The translations under genes and the position numbers were made by a program. Of a stretch of DNA of 64,000 bases, positions 24,916 through 37,904 are shown one piece after another; the stretch's first letter is position 1, and every line of letters begins with the position of its first letter. Source of the DNA: Isoperla grammatica (lineage: Eukaryota; Arthropoda; Insecta; Plecoptera; Perlodidae); assembly GCA_945910005.1 (NCBI GenBank), contig OX246748.1, forward strand, positions 10,499,165 through 10,563,164. The letters are read 5' to 3'. Under the pieces are notes generated by a model. The model was not told the DNA's origin. It saw only the letters and a list, made by a program, of their open reading frames with translations, and searched no databases.

Positions 24916-25298
24916 CTGCACTCGATGAAGGTATTGAAATAAATGTTATTTTGTCACGTCATGTTGGTCACATTGCTTCTGTCCAATAATGACAGTTTTC
25001 CAATACACGTGCGACCAATACCAACCCTACAGTTATCTTCTTGTTGCTCAACCTGTAATACATCCTATGTAACATGTTTGACCCACATTGCATCTCTAGC
25101 ATCATTTGACAGAAAACGCATTTCACACTTTTCAGAAAAAGGATTATTTTCCTGTAGTGGTTTTGTTTTAGTTCAAATTTCCGCCATATAGGGAGTATTC
25201 AAGTAATGTCACACCGCCCATAATGTAGGGGAAATGTGTGTTGACATTTGAAGCTGATATTAGAGAAGACAACGATGCTTATAGTACCACGAAACATA
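24916..25298. other. spacer, nothing recognised
   Basis: No repeat or coding signal that I can support. The 82-residue frame at 24943-25191 has no recognisable motif. Confidence 0.4.
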
Positions 25299-25500
25299 AA
25301 TAAATAAATAAATAAATAAATAAATTCACCTTTAGAGTCTACTCACTCAGTAACTAAACTGATTTGCAGTGGGGGACTTTAATTTAAAGTGACTAAACCA
25401 ACCCTGTAGGCTTCGAACACCATCGACGAGTGAGCGATAACCAATCAAAGATCGATATTTCAAATACGAAACATATGAATCAGTGATATAATAGTTGATC
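25299..25500 (-). mobile_element. dispersed repeat / SINE (family B)
   Basis: On the minus strand the order is TCACTGATTCATATGTTTCG, CGCTCACTCGTCGATGGTGT, TTAAAGTCCCCCACTGC, GTTACTGAGTGAGTAGACTC and an (ATTT)n tail. Further copies are at 53268-53490 (+), 54055-54184 (- and cut by the gap) and 54537-54640 (+). The simple-repeat tail and dispersed copies suit a SINE, but I cannot place the promoter boxes with confidence. Confidence 0.7.
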
Positions 25501-27355
25501 CTAATAAAGTTTAGAAGAATGATTACGTATGCCATTGTAAACCAAAAAGAAAAATGGCCGAGACAAAAGAGTTTCTTAATGTTGCTTTTTAGTAGTAAAG
25601 CAAACAAATGTTGGTGTGTTTGAGAGTAGTAAACTTCAACTCCTCTACAAAATGGGATTGCTTACCACCATTAACAACATAATATGGAAACTCCCTTCTC
25701 TTGCCTCTCCACTCTACACGATTCTACATACTACATGATCAAAACTGTATCCGGGGATTTACATGTCAATACTCAATAGTCAATACTATAATTTTTTGGG
25801 GTAAACATATTCGTATCCCAGTTAAAAATATAAACCTAGATTTTGGTATCTTATATCCGTTGTGACGTCACGTGAATACTCGGTACTACTTATTGTTGAC
25901 ACTTCGTACAACATTGATGCCATTCGTCCTTCTAAGTAAAAATATTACCAGCAAAGATTAGTCGGTTATATGGCTTCCAACTAAATACTTATAGGTGGTG
26001 TCAGATAACTTTATTTCAAAGTTTGTCATGGTGAAACAAGTTAGCGGAGAGTTAGATATTTAGTTTGAAGTGAACCGGTTGATGATCGGCCATTAGCAAA
26101 GGCTGTTCAAGCAGATTTTTTCGTTTTTTGAATATTCAAAAAATGAGATTTTCAAGTGTGAACCTCAAACGAAATCTAATTAATGTTCAAAAATAAAACA
26201 AATGCAAACATCGCGCAGTTACGTTCACATTACGGACTCCTTCTGTTAACTAGCAAGTTGAAAATGTGACAGTTCATACTTCTAATTTTGCTTAACACAC
26301 CTTCGCATATCTGACGAAGTTTGGATAAAACTTTCGGTATATAAACTTTTTCGTGAACCGGTAAAAACAGTTCATTTATACCAGTGGACGATAGTAAATC
26401 TAAATACTCTACAAGTTCTCCTCTGTATTCTAGTTGGCTGTAGAACTATCAATCTCATGAAGGAAGATGTTATCGTGAAATCAACCTAGTTTGTAGACGC
26501 AGATTGATTGATTGATTGATAGATTGATATCTGTCCATGTCTCATCCGATTCCACTGACCTTAATCGACCTAAAATTAATCGTTTGTGTTGTAGGAAGAA
26601 GAGTTAAGTAGGGTAAGGAAGATAAAGTGTAATACTGAAACAATATGGCCTAATTATATTAACAGGGTCGATTGTAGGGTTAACGAAGCATTATGGCCGC
26701 ATGGCGTTCACACAACTTCCTAAAATTTGAGATAAGCTAAGCCAATGATAGGCAACGTTTTATAAATCCGGCCAATGGTAGCGATCCTAAGTAAAACGTT
26801 TAGGAAAATTCTTGCTAGGAACACAATATTAATCAGGAAAGTGTGATAACCGACCTTTATATATTTCGCTAACAATACACGTCTATGGACTGGGCTGAGG
26901 TTACACATTTGCTCGCATGTTATGTAGTAACAATAGATCAGTGCATCTGTTGCCTAGGGAGTTGTGCACTGGCTATTGTGCTCCATGTGTTGATAATATG
27001 CATCCCTATACGGTTGACTAATAATGGGCTCTTGGATTTACATAGAGCTAGAATGATTTCCAAGGTAGTTATCATTATTTATCGACACCTAGGTCGTAGG
27101 ATAATTACTTAGTTGATTGGAGAAAACGCACAAGTAGGAAGACAAAGCATATATTTTGAAGATATAATGGATGGAAAGGAAAAATTGAAGGATCTCATTT
27201 TGTCGTCATTTACAACTGGCAGTCATAACTCATTATACACTCGTAAGTTTGGTTCGTATGTGTAAGTATGTTGATGATGACGATTTTTATAGCTTTATGT
27301 CTCTATAATTGCATTGCAATAATACCATTCAGGACGATGACTTTTCATAGACAGA
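25501..27355. other. AT-rich spacer
   Basis: No gene is supported. It includes a short (GATT)n run at about 26505-26530 and a TGACGTCACGTGAATA element at 25862 that is repeated exactly at 62123. Frames at 26720-26908 and 26885-27112 are short and unlike known proteins. Confidence 0.5.
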
Positions 27356-27640
27356 AGATTGATTGATTGATTGATTGATTCGTCTCTGCCACCCAACCTT
27401 ACACAATATGATACAAAGTAAATAATTAAATGAATACAAGTCAAAAAATACTAAACTATACCTACAATTTAAACGTTGATACAATTGCAATCATGCATTC
27501 ATCCATCCCACTCACTCACTCTTAGCTATTCAAATTCACTGACCAATAGCACAAAATCCATGTGTCTTATGCGGGACTCGAACCCACGTCTCTAGAAGCC
27601 CAAAACTTAGAACCTGCGCCCAAACTGCATCAGAGAAAGC
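27356..27640 (-). mobile_element. tRNA-derived SINE with (CAAT)n tail (family E)
   Basis: On the minus strand the head includes GATGCAGTTTGGGCGC and a clean B box GTGGGTTCGAGTCCCGC (27562-27580). A body of about 170 bp follows and ends in a simple (TCAA)n run at 27356-27380. Head, body and simple-repeat tail in this order are typical of a tRNA-derived SINE. No second copy is seen in the window. Confidence 0.6.
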
Positions 27641-27979
27641 GAGTGCTTTGCAGAGGAACAGGGATAGATTGACATTATCCATTTTTTTAAGTTAGATTTG
27701 ACTCCTTGATCTGGGGGTGAGGGGGTGGGGGAAGGGAAGTTATTTCTACGGACCTTGGATACCTCCCCGTCAAGGAAATCACAGTTTTTCATCGTATATT
27801 TTTGCACAATGTTAGAACAATTTTGTGCCAAATCTTAAAAACCTGTGATGTCGTTAGTGGGGGAACCAATGTAATGGATCTTGTTTCTAAGCCTTCCCGT
27901 CGCATCCATGCCCAGTATCGGAGCCCTAGAAGAACGAAGCCGTACCTGTCCCCTGATAGTCTGTAACTTGTCTCGCTTG
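27641..27979. other. spacer left of the second minisatellite
   Basis: No gene seen. CTTGACTGTCTCACGGGC at 27976 grades into the first unit of the array. Confidence 0.4.
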
Positions 27980-30900
27980 ACTGTCTCACGGGCTAGTCTA
28001 CTCTCCAGGCACCGCTTTCTCTACTTCCACTCACCACCGCTAGATAGCGTTCAGCCTCCATACACAGTACACACCACGCCAGGCGTCACGGTGTCTCGCG
28101 GGCTAGTCTGCTCTCAGGCACCGCTTTCTCTACTTCCACTCACCACCGCTAGATAGCGTTCAGCCTCCATACACAGTACACACCACGCCAGGCGCCACGG
28201 TCCCCCATGTCTCACGGGCTAGTCTACTCTCAGGCACCGCTTTCTCTACTTCCACTCACCACCGCTAGATAGCGTTCAGCCTCCATACACAGTACACACC
28301 ACGCCAGGCGTCACGGTGTCTCGCGGGCTAGTCTACTCTCAGGCACCGCTTTCTCTACTTCCACTCACCACTGCTAGATAGCGTTCAGCCTCCATACACA
28401 GTACACACCACGCCAGGCGTCACGGTCCCCCATGTCTCACGGGCTAGTCTACTCTCAGGCACCGCTTTCTCTACTTCCACTCACCACCGCTAGATAGCGT
28501 TCAGCCTCCATACACAGTACACACCACGCCAGGCGCCACGGTGTCTCACGGGCTAGTCTACTCTCAGGCACCGCTTTCTCTACTTCCACTCACCACCGCT
28601 AGATAGCGTTCAGCCTCCATACACAGTACACACCACGCCAGGCGCCACGGTGTCTCACGGGCTAGTCTACTCTCAGGCACCGCTTTCTCTACTTCCACTC
28701 ACCACTGCTAGATAGCGTTCAGCCTCCATACACAGTACACACCACGCCAGGCGTCACGGTCCCCCATGTCTCACGGGCTAGTCTACTCTCAGGCACCGCT
28801 TTCTCTACTTCCACTCACCACTGCTAGATAGCGTTCAGCCTCCATACACAGTACACACCACGCCAGGCGTCACGGTCCCCCATGTCTCACGGGCTAGTCT
28901 ACTCTCAGGCACCGCTTTCTCTACTTCCACTCACCACCGCTAGATAGCGTTCAGCCTCCATACACAGTACACACCACGCCAGGCGCCACGGTGTCTCACG
29001 GGCTAGTCTACTCTCAGGCACCGCTTTCTCTACTTCCACTCACCACCGCTAGATAGCGTTCAGCCTCCATACACAGTACACACCACGCCAGGCGCCACGG
29101 TGTCTCACGGGCTAGTCTACTCTCAGGCACCGCTTTCTCTACTTCCACTCACCACTGCTAGATAGCGTTCAGCCTCCATACACAGTACACACCACGCCAG
29201 GCGCCACGGTGTCTCACGGGCTAGTCTACTCTCAGGCACCGCTTTCTCTACTTCCACTCACCACCGCTAGATAGCGTTCAGCCTCCATACACAGTACACA
29301 CCACGCCAGGCGCCACGGTGTCTCACGGGCTAGTCTACTATCAGGCACCGCTTTCTCTACTTCCACTCACCACCGCTAGATAGCGTTCAGCCTCCATACA
29401 CAGTACACACCATGCCAGGCGCCACGGTCCCCCATGTCTCGCGGGCTAGCCTACTCTCAGGCACCGCTTTCTCTACTTCCACTCACCACCGCTAGATAGC
29501 GTTCAGCCTCCATACACAGTACACACCACGCCAGGCAGTGTCTCGCGGGCTAGTCTACTCTCAGGCACCGCTTTCTCTACTTCCACTCACCACCGCTAGA
29601 TAGCGTTCAGCCTCCATACACAGTACACACCACGCCAGGCGCCACGGTCCCCCATGTCTCACGGGCTAGTCTACTCTCAGGCACCGCTTTCTCTACTTCC
29701 ACTCACCACCGCTAGATAGCGTTCAGCCTCCATACACAGTACACACCACGCCAGGCGCCACGGTCCTCCATGTCTCACGGGCTAGTCTACTCTCAGGCAC
29801 CGCTTTCTCTACTTCCACTCACCACCGCTAGATAGCGTTCAGCCTCCATACACAGTACACACCACGCCAGGCGCCACGGTGTCTCGCGGGCTAGTCTACT
29901 CTCAGGCACCGCTTTCTCTACTTCCACTCACCACCGCTAGATAGCGTTCAGCCTCCATACACAGTACACACCACGCCAGGCGCCACGGTCCCCCATGTCT
30001 CACGGGCTAGTCTACTCTCAGGCACCGCTTTCTCTACTTCCACTCACCACCGCTAGATAGCGTTCAGCCACCATACACAGTACACACCACGCCAGGCGTC
30101 ACGGTCCCCCATGTCTCACGGGCTAGTCTACTCTCAGGCACCGCTTTCTCTACTTCCACTCACCACCGCTAGATAGCGTTCAGCCTCCATACACAGTACA
30201 CACCACGCCAGGCGCCACGGTCCCCCATGTCTCACGGGCTAGTCTACTCTCAGGCACCGCTTTCTCTACTTCCACTCACCACCGCTAGATAGCGTTCAGC
30301 CTCCATACACAGTACACACCACGCCAGGCGTCACGGTCCCCCATGTCTCACGGGCTAGTCTACTCTCAGGCACCGCTTTCTCTACTTCCACTCACCACCG
30401 CTAGATAGCGTTCAGCCTCCATACACAGTACACACCACGCCAGGCGCCACGGTCCCCCATGTCTGGCGGGCTAGTCTACTCTCAGGCACCGCTTTCTCTA
30501 CTTCCACTCACCACCGCTAGATAGCGTTCAGCCTCCATACACAGTACACACCACGCCAGGCGTCACGGTCCCCCATGTCTCACGGGCTAGTCTACTCTCA
30601 GGCACCGCTTTCTCTACTTCCACTCACCACCGCTAGATAGCGTTCAGCCTCCATACACAGTACAGCCCACGCCAGGCGTCACGGTCCCCCATGTCTCACG
30701 GGCTTGTCTACTCTCAGGCACCGCTTTCTCTACTTCCACTCACCACCGCTAGATAGCGTTCAGCCTCCATACACAGTACAGCCCACGCCAGGCGTCACGG
30801 TCCCCCATGTCTCACGGGCTAGTCTACTCTCAGGCACCGCTTTCTCTACTTCCACTCACCACCGCTAGATAGCGTTCAGCCTCCATACACAGTACAGCCC

Positions 30901-33104
30901 ACGCCAGGCGTCACGGTCCCCCATGTCTCACGGGCTAGTCTACTCTCAGGCACCGCTTTCTCTACTTCCACTCACCACCGCTAGATAGCGTTCAGCCTCC
31001 ATACACAGTACAGCCCACGCCAGGCGTCACGGTCCCCCATGTCTCACGGGCTAGTCTACTCTCAGGCACCGCTTTCTCTACTTCCACTCGCCACCGCTAG
31101 ATAGCGCTCAGCCTCCATACACAGTACACACCACGCCAGGCGTCACGGTCCCCCATGTCTCACGGGCTAGTCAACTCTCAGGCACCGCTTTCTCTACTTC
31201 CACTCACCACCGCTAGATAGCGTTCAGCCTCCATACACAGTACACACCACGCCAGGCGCCACGGTCCCCCATGTCTCACGGCCTAGTCTACTCTCAGGCA
31301 TCGCTTTCTCTACTTCCACTCACTACCGCTAGATAGCGTTCAGCCTCCATACACAGTACACACCACGCCAGGCGTCACGGTGTCTCGCGGGCTAGTCTAC
31401 TCTCCAGGCACCGCTTTCTCTACTTCCACTCACCACCGCTAGATAGCGTTCAGTCTCCATACACAGTACACACCACGCCAGGCGCCACGGTCCCCCATGT
31501 CTCACGGGCTAGTCTACTCTCAGGCACCGCTTTCTCTACTTCCACTCACCACCGCTAGATAGCGTTCAGCCTCCATACACAGTACACACCACGCCAGGCG
31601 CCACGGTCCCCCATGTCTCGCGGGCTAGTCTACTCTCAGGCACCGCTTTCTTTACTTCCACTCACCACCGCTAGATAGCGTTCAGCCTCCATACACAGTA
31701 CACACCACGCCAGGCGCCACGGTCCCCCATGTCTCACGGGCTAGTCTACTCTCAGGCACCGCTTTCTCTACTTCCACTCACCACCGCTAGATAGCGTTCA
31801 GCCTCCATACACAGTACACACCACGCCAGGCGTCACGGTCCCCCATGTCTCACGGGCTAGTCTACTCTCAGGCACCGCTTTCTCTACTTCCACTCACCAC
31901 CGCTAGATAGCGTTCAGCCTCCATACACAGTACACACCACGCCAGGCGTCACGGTCCCCCATGTCTCACGGGCTAGTCTACTCTCAGGCACCGCTTTCTC
32001 TACTTCCACTCACCACCGCTAGATAGCGTTCAGCCTCCATACACAGTACACACCACGCCAGGCGTCACGGTCCCCCATGCCTCGCGGGCTAGTCTACTCT
32101 CAGGCACCGCTTTCTCTACTTCCACTCACCACCGCTAGATAGCGTTCAGCCTCCATACACAGTACACACCACGCCAGGCGCCACGGTCCCTCATGTCTCG
32201 CGGGCTAGTCTACTCTCAGGCACCGCTTTCTCTACTTCCACTCACCACCGCTAGATAGCGTTCAGCCTCCATACACAGTACACACCACGCCAGGCGCCAC
32301 GGTCCCCCATGTCTCGCGGGCTAGTCTACTCTCAGGCACCGCTTTCTCTACTTCCACTCACCACCGCTAGATAGCGTTCAGCCTCCATACATAGTACACA
32401 CCACGCCAGGCGCCACGGTGTCTCGCGGGCTAGTCTACTCTCAGGCACCGCTTTCTCTACTTCCACTCACCACCGCTAGATAGCGTTCAGCCTCCATACA
32501 CAGTACACACCACGCCAGGCGTCACGGTCCCCCATGCCTCGCGGGCTAGTCTACTCTCAGGCACCGCTTTCTCTACTTCCACTCACCACCGCTAGATAGC
32601 GTTCAGCCTCCATACACAGTACACACCACGCCAGGCGTCACGGTCCCCCATGTCTCACGGGCTAGTCTACTCTCAGGCACCGCTTTCTCTACTTCCACTC
32701 ACCACCGCTAGATAGCGTTGAGCCTCCATACACAGTACACACCACGCCAGGCGTCATGGTCCCCCATGTCTCACGGGCTAGTCTACTCTCAGGCACCGCT
32801 TTCTCTACTTCCACTCACCACCGCTAGATAGCGTTCAGCCTCCATACACAGTACACACCACGCCAGGCGCCACGGTCCCCCATGTCTCACGGGCTAGTCT
32901 GCTCTCCAGGCACCGCTTTCTCTACTTCCACTCACCACCGCTAGATAGCGTTCAGTCTCCATACACAGTACACACCACGCCAGGCGCCACGGTGTCTCGC
33001 GGGCTAGTCTACTCTCAGGCACCGCTTTCTCTACTTCCACTCACCACTGCTAGATAGCGTTCAGCCTCCATACACAGTACACACCACGCCAGGCGCCACG
33101 GTCC
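27980..33104. repeat. 108/116-bp minisatellite, about 45 copies
   Basis: Each unit runs CTCACGGGCTAGTCTACTCT, CAGGCACCGCTTTCTCTACT, TCCACTCACCACCGCTAGAT, AGCGTTCAGCCTCCATACAC, AGTACACACCACGCCAGGCG, then a joint. Long units (116 bp, for example 30111 to 30227) have GGTCCCCCATGTCTC at the joint; short units (108 bp) have GGTGTCTC, lacking 8 bp. About a dozen short units occur, mostly left of 29.9 kb, with single ones near 31.38, 32.42 and 32.99 kb. The array is C-rich on the + strand and ends sharply at GGTCCATTTTT. It has no coding potential of its own; the frame at 27881-28156 is a by-product. Confidence 0.97.
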
Positions 33105-34107
33105 ATTTTTATGTCTTCCAATAAAAAAGTCAATCTGGTTTGAGTATCTTTCCTTGTCGTGTTGTTCTATTTGCGTGGTCGTATTTACCGCCTGGATTTT
33201 TTTTTTTTCTCTGCGCGTCAATGTCTGACCTATACTCAAGGTGGTTTGTCCCGTCTTGGACATTGATTCACTGGATTGCGACGTCACAGATAACAAATTA
33301 AGACGTAGACAAGTCTCATCCAGTGATTAAGCTGGAGTGTCATTGGATGCCTGCTGCTCATGCTTTGCCCTTGAATCGTTGAGGTACGTGCTTTTTTGTA
33401 CTAAATATTTTTCCTTATTGTTTGTTTTTCACTTTTCCTCTATCCTCTTCGTTTATAATTAAAACAAGGTTTTTTTTTAATTTTATTATTGCGAAGATAC
33501 TTAGTGTCAACCATACTACTTGATTGATGGTGTATTGGTGCATTTATAATTTATATGTCTATATATGATATTATGTATAATAATGTAGCATTTATAATTT
33601 ATATTTCTAAGATATTATGTATAATGTACGTTAGTTAGTTTTTTAGTGTTGTTATTTTTAGGGATATCACGCATATTCAGTGTAGAAGGGCTATGCTCAT
33701 TGTGATATTCCCAATGATTTTTTTATATAATTGAAAAACAATAAATAAAAAAATAAAATAAACTACCCTTGATCTTTCAAGAATCTTTTTAGGAATGATT
33801 TGTGTAATCAATAAGTAAAGGGATAGATCTTCTTTGCTAGACGCTATTTATGATGACCTAGGTTCCAATTCATCAAGCTCTGTTTGGTAACCATGGTTTC
33901 AACAAACATTCAGTCGCCATGTTTGTTCGTAGTGAGTTGTTTGGTGAAACCGGCAAACAAAAGAAATATTAAAATAATAGCATGTGCGAAGTGAGTGGCA
34001 TAGCGACATTTCTTGTGCTAAGAACGCTCACAGCGCTGCTGTATACGGGCTCTCAAATAATATCACACTTTCTACACATCAATCACATGACTTATTATTC
34101 GCCATTA
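33105..34107. other. spacer between two minisatellites
   Basis: AT-rich. No gene supported. Contains the dispersed repeat at 33868-33960. Confidence 0.5.
33868..33960. repeat. dispersed repeat, copy 1 (CCATGGTTTCAACAAACAT)
   Basis: AAGCTCTGTTTGGTAACCAT, then GGTTTCAACAAACATT, then AGTCGCCATGTTTGTTCGTA, matched by 60876-61005. The second copy has about 18 extra bases in the middle, and both continue into a TTGGTGAA-x-CGG segment. AACAAACAT and ATGTTTGTT form a small inverted repeat within it. Confidence 0.6.
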
Positions 34108-35762
34108 CGACACATCAAATACACTTCTCTCGCATCAAGGACCATTCACATTCAGTTGTAAACATTAAACACACTTCTCTTGCATCAAGGACCATTCACA
34201 TTCAGTTGTAAACATCTAACACACTTCTCTCGCATCAAGGACCATTCATATTCAGTTGTAGACATAAAACACACTTCTCCCACATCAAGGACCATTCACA
34301 TTCAGTTGTAGACATCAAACACACTTCTCTAGCATCAAGGACCATTCACATTCAGTTGTAGACATCAAACACACTTCTCTCGCATCAGGGACCGTTCACA
34401 TTCAGTTGTAGACATTAACCACACTTCTCTCGCATCAAGGACCATTCACATTCAGTTGTAGGTATTAACCACACTTCTCTCGCATCAAGGACAATTCACA
34501 TTCAGTTGTAAACATCAAACACACTTCTCTAGCATCAGGGACCATTCACATTCAGTTGTAAACATCAAACACACTTCTCTCGCATCAAGGACCTTTCACA
34601 TTCAGTTGTAAACATCAAACACACTTCTCTCGCATCAAGGACCATTCACATTCAGTTGTAAACATCAAACACACTTATCTTGCATCAAGGACCATTCACA
34701 TTCAGTTGTAAACATCAAACACACTTCTCTCGCATCAAGGACCATTCACATTCAGTTGTAAACATCAAACACACTTCTCTCGCATCAGGGACCATTCACA
34801 TTCAGTTGTAAACATCAAACACACTTCTCTCGCATCAAGGACCTTTCACATTCAGTTGTAAACATCAAACACACTTCTCTCGCATCAAGGACCATTCACA
34901 TTCAGTTGTAAACATCAAACACACTTCTCTCGCATCAAGGACCATTCACATTCAGTTGTAGACATCAAACACACTTCTCTCGCATCAAGGACCATTCACA
35001 TTCAGTTGTAATCATCAAACACACTTCTCTCGCATCAAGGACCATTCACATTCAGTTGTAGACATTAACCACACTTCTCTCGCATCAAGGACCATTCACA
35101 TTCAGTTGTAGGTATTAACCACACTTCTCTCGCATCAAGGACAATTCACATTCAGTTGTAAACATCAAACACACTTCTCTAGCATCAAGGACCATTCACA
35201 TTCAGTTGCAGACATTAACCACACTTCTCTCGCATCAAGGACAATTCACATTCAGTTGTAAACATCAAACACACTTCTCTCGCATCAAGGACAGTTTACA
35301 CTCAGTTGTAAACATCAAACACACTTCTCTCGCATCAAGGACCATTCACATTCAGTTGTAGACATAAAACACACTTCTCTCGCATCAAGGACCATTCACA
35401 TTCAGTTGTAAACATCAAACACACTTCTCTCGCATCAAGGACCATTCACATTCAGTTGTAGACATAAAACACACTTCTCTCGCATCAAGGACCATTCACA
35501 TTCAGTTGTAAACACCAAACACACTTCTCTCGCATCAAGGACCATTCACATTCAGTTGTAAACATCAAACACACTTCTCTCGCATCAAGGACTATTCACA
35601 TTCAGTTGTAAACATCAAACACACTTCTCTCGCATCAAGGACCATTCACTTTCAGTTGTTAACATCAAACCTACTTCTCCCACATCAAGGACCATTCACA
35701 TTCAGTTGTAAACATTAAACACACACACATCACATCAAGAACCGTTCACATTCAGTTGTAAG
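34108..35762. repeat. 50-bp minisatellite, about 33 copies
   Basis: The unit is ACCATTCACATTCAGTTGTA, AACATCAAACACACTTCTCT, CGCATCAAGG, exactly 50 bp, with few indels. A pair of rare units (GACATTAACC followed by GGTATTAACC) occurs at 34411/34461 and again at 35061/35111. There are no unique spacers between units, so this is a satellite and not a CRISPR array. Confidence 0.97.
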
Positions 35763-35995
35763 GCGTAAGAAGGTGTTAGGCGTATGTTGCCAAATCGGAA
35801 TTAAAAACAATTCAGTATAAGATTGTTCGTTTGCACGTCCCTCATTCTTCATCATTAATCACCGAAATATCGACAACTTCTTGATCGATATAAGTACAAT
35901 CATTCTCGATCTTAATAGTCGAAAGATCACTTATCGTGATTTGAAGACCTACGCTTTAAAGTTTGACAGTGTATTCTGCACCTCACCAAGGTCTA
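35763..35995. other. spacer right of the 50-bp array
   Basis: Non-repetitive AT-rich sequence with no feature seen. Confidence 0.4.
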
Positions 35996-36060
35996 CTTGA
36001 TCTCCGCCTAGCGGAGGCTCGTCGAACAGAAGTTCGAGCCTCCGCTAGGCGGAGATCAAG
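35996..36060. repeat. perfect 26-bp inverted repeat (hairpin)
   Basis: The left arm 35996-36021 (CTTGATCTCCGCCTAGCGGA, then GGCTCG) is the exact reverse complement of 36035-36060, with a 13-nt loop. The arm also contains the shorter palindrome TCCGCCTAGCGGA. It lies about 50 bp left of a MITE but is not part of that element's terminal repeats. It could be a small foldback insertion or a transcribed stem-loop. Confidence 0.9.
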
Positions 36061-36111
36061 CCGACTATAAACGCTGTGAATCATACAGGATTCAATTTTT
36101 AACGTTTTCTT

Positions 36112-36304
36112 AAGGCTGGTCCACACAGATTTTTTAAGCATAAGATTTAAGGTTTTAAGACGTTGTTTTAAAAACAACAATGAAAACAATGTCTTAAAAC
36201 TAAAACTTTGTGTGAACGCCAGTACGTGTTTCCTATGATCCAACTTTACGACTACGCGTTAAACCTTAAATCTTATGCTTAAAAAATCAGTGTGGACCAG
36301 CCTT
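36112..36304. mobile_element. MITE, copy 1
   Basis: A 193-bp element with long terminal inverted repeats: AAGGCTGGTCCACACAGATT at the left end, and at the right end its reverse complement with one mismatch in about 44 bp. An inner inverted pair (GTTTTAAGACGTTGTTTT and AAAACAATGTCTTAAAAC) gives a second stem. TAA at 36111-36113 and 36305-36307 fits a 3-bp target duplication as made by PIF/Harbinger elements. No coding capacity. A second copy is at 51151-51345. Confidence 0.85.
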
Positions 36305-37904
36305 TAAGTGGTTGTAAACGACGCTTTACGCCTTACAACTGGCGTGTTTCTACGTATTCATAGTTCCCACGTGACGTCACAGCGGCCATGATTGCGACAC
36401 AATTGATGCGGACCAATCCTAGATCATTGGCAAATACTATTGAAATTTAATAAATAAGCCTAATTTAGAACTAAAAAAGTAAACGTAAGTAATAAACAAA
36501 TAAAATATTAACACACATACCAATTTTATCTAAAAAACAGATTGAGTTTTAAAGAACTAAGCATTTCTGTGTTCTACCACAACAGCCTTCATGGCAACGT
36601 CAAAGTTGGATCACAAATGTGGCCGCCACGCGCATAGATGTGACGTACGTGCAACCTATGAATAACCTAGTGAGGAAGAGGCTCCACTGAAAGTGTAAGT
36701 GATGGATGGTGTACAATCACTGAATAATAGAACACATGCTATAACGATGTGTAATGTTTGTGTACTAAGAGAACACCGGCTGCCGAATATGTTAATAACA
36801 ATCACTTTCTTCGCTAGCTTCACTTTCGTTATCATTTGCAACAATGAAAACTCGACTTTCATTTCTCTTCTCTTTTCACTTGCCGAACATTTATTATTGT
36901 TATGCTAATCAACTATCATAGATTATAGTTTTTTGTATTTTTTTTACTTTAAAATATGATATAACAAGTACGGTAGTGTATTGTTGTATAGTGTGTTTTT
37001 ATGTACTCGAGTATATAATTTCACACATATTAAATGAGCGTTTATATTCAACGTTATTCCAACGTGCCTCTGTATTGTCTGGTGATGTTTTTGCTTCGCG
37101 TTGTTGCCCAGGTAGACAATAAGTAATCATGCTGCATAACGTTTTGTACGGTTACGAACTTCTTTTCTATGCTAATTCGATTCTCATTTTCCAGATAAGT
37201 TGGAGATTAGTTTGTGTGAAAACCCATTAAAATTTGCGTCTTGCTGAAAGATCAGTGGTGTAAAAAACGCAATCAGTTCTCGGTTTGAAAGGAGCTGAGA
37301 TTGTGATACGCAGAACAGATAAGTTAGACCAGGATATGCATGGGATGCAATGGACGTGATGAAACATGATGGGGGGGGGGGGTGGAGCAGGAAACAATGG
37401 AGAGTTGCTACAAGGAAGACTAGAAGATAATTAGAAACATGAGTTGATACTTGATAATGATGATATTTAGCGTTTAACGTCTCATATTTAGGACCAGTTT
37501 CACTAAACTTTAATCCGGCGATTTTCTGTTAATCGGAGATTAATAATATTATAATATATATAATCCCCGCATAAACAGCAAAATACTGTAATCTATGTCA
37601 ATACCGAAAGCACCCAATGCTTTTATTTTCCGAGTGAGGCAAACATTTGTTGGGCGAAAATTTATTTTTTACTTTTTAGTGCATTTAAATATAAGCGTTG
37701 TTTTTTAAAAGAATTATTTTTTTCATGTAATATTATTTTATACTTTTTAGTCTTAAAGAATCTTGCAATCGAATATGTGCTCACTGGACGTGTCCGATTT
37801 TAGAAAGGGGCTACAATTATCCCATGAATGGTCCAGATCCGCCAGTGTCTGGCACTGCATTATTATATTATATTATATTATAATTATAACAATCAATTCC
37901 TACC
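36305..37904. other. AT-rich spacer with CRE/E-box motifs
   Basis: CCCACGTGACGTCACAGCGG at 36367 combines an E-box and a full CRE next to GGCCATG. GTGGCCGCCACGCGC and GTGACGTACGTGC lie at 36618-36655. A G12 run is at 37371-37382 and a (TATTA)n stretch at 37848-37882. The short overlapping frames at 36656-36908 have no recognisable content. Confidence 0.45.

Noticed and set aside
34108..35762. Regular 50-bp periodicity, CRISPR-like at first sight
   Set aside because: The whole unit repeats; there are no unique spacers, no cas genes, and the genome is eukaryotic.
37095..37130. Minus-strand VYLGNNAK, like the missing FAM43 PTB strand
   Set aside because: It lies downstream of the FAM43 stop on that strand, so it cannot be the first exon, and its flanks do not match the family.
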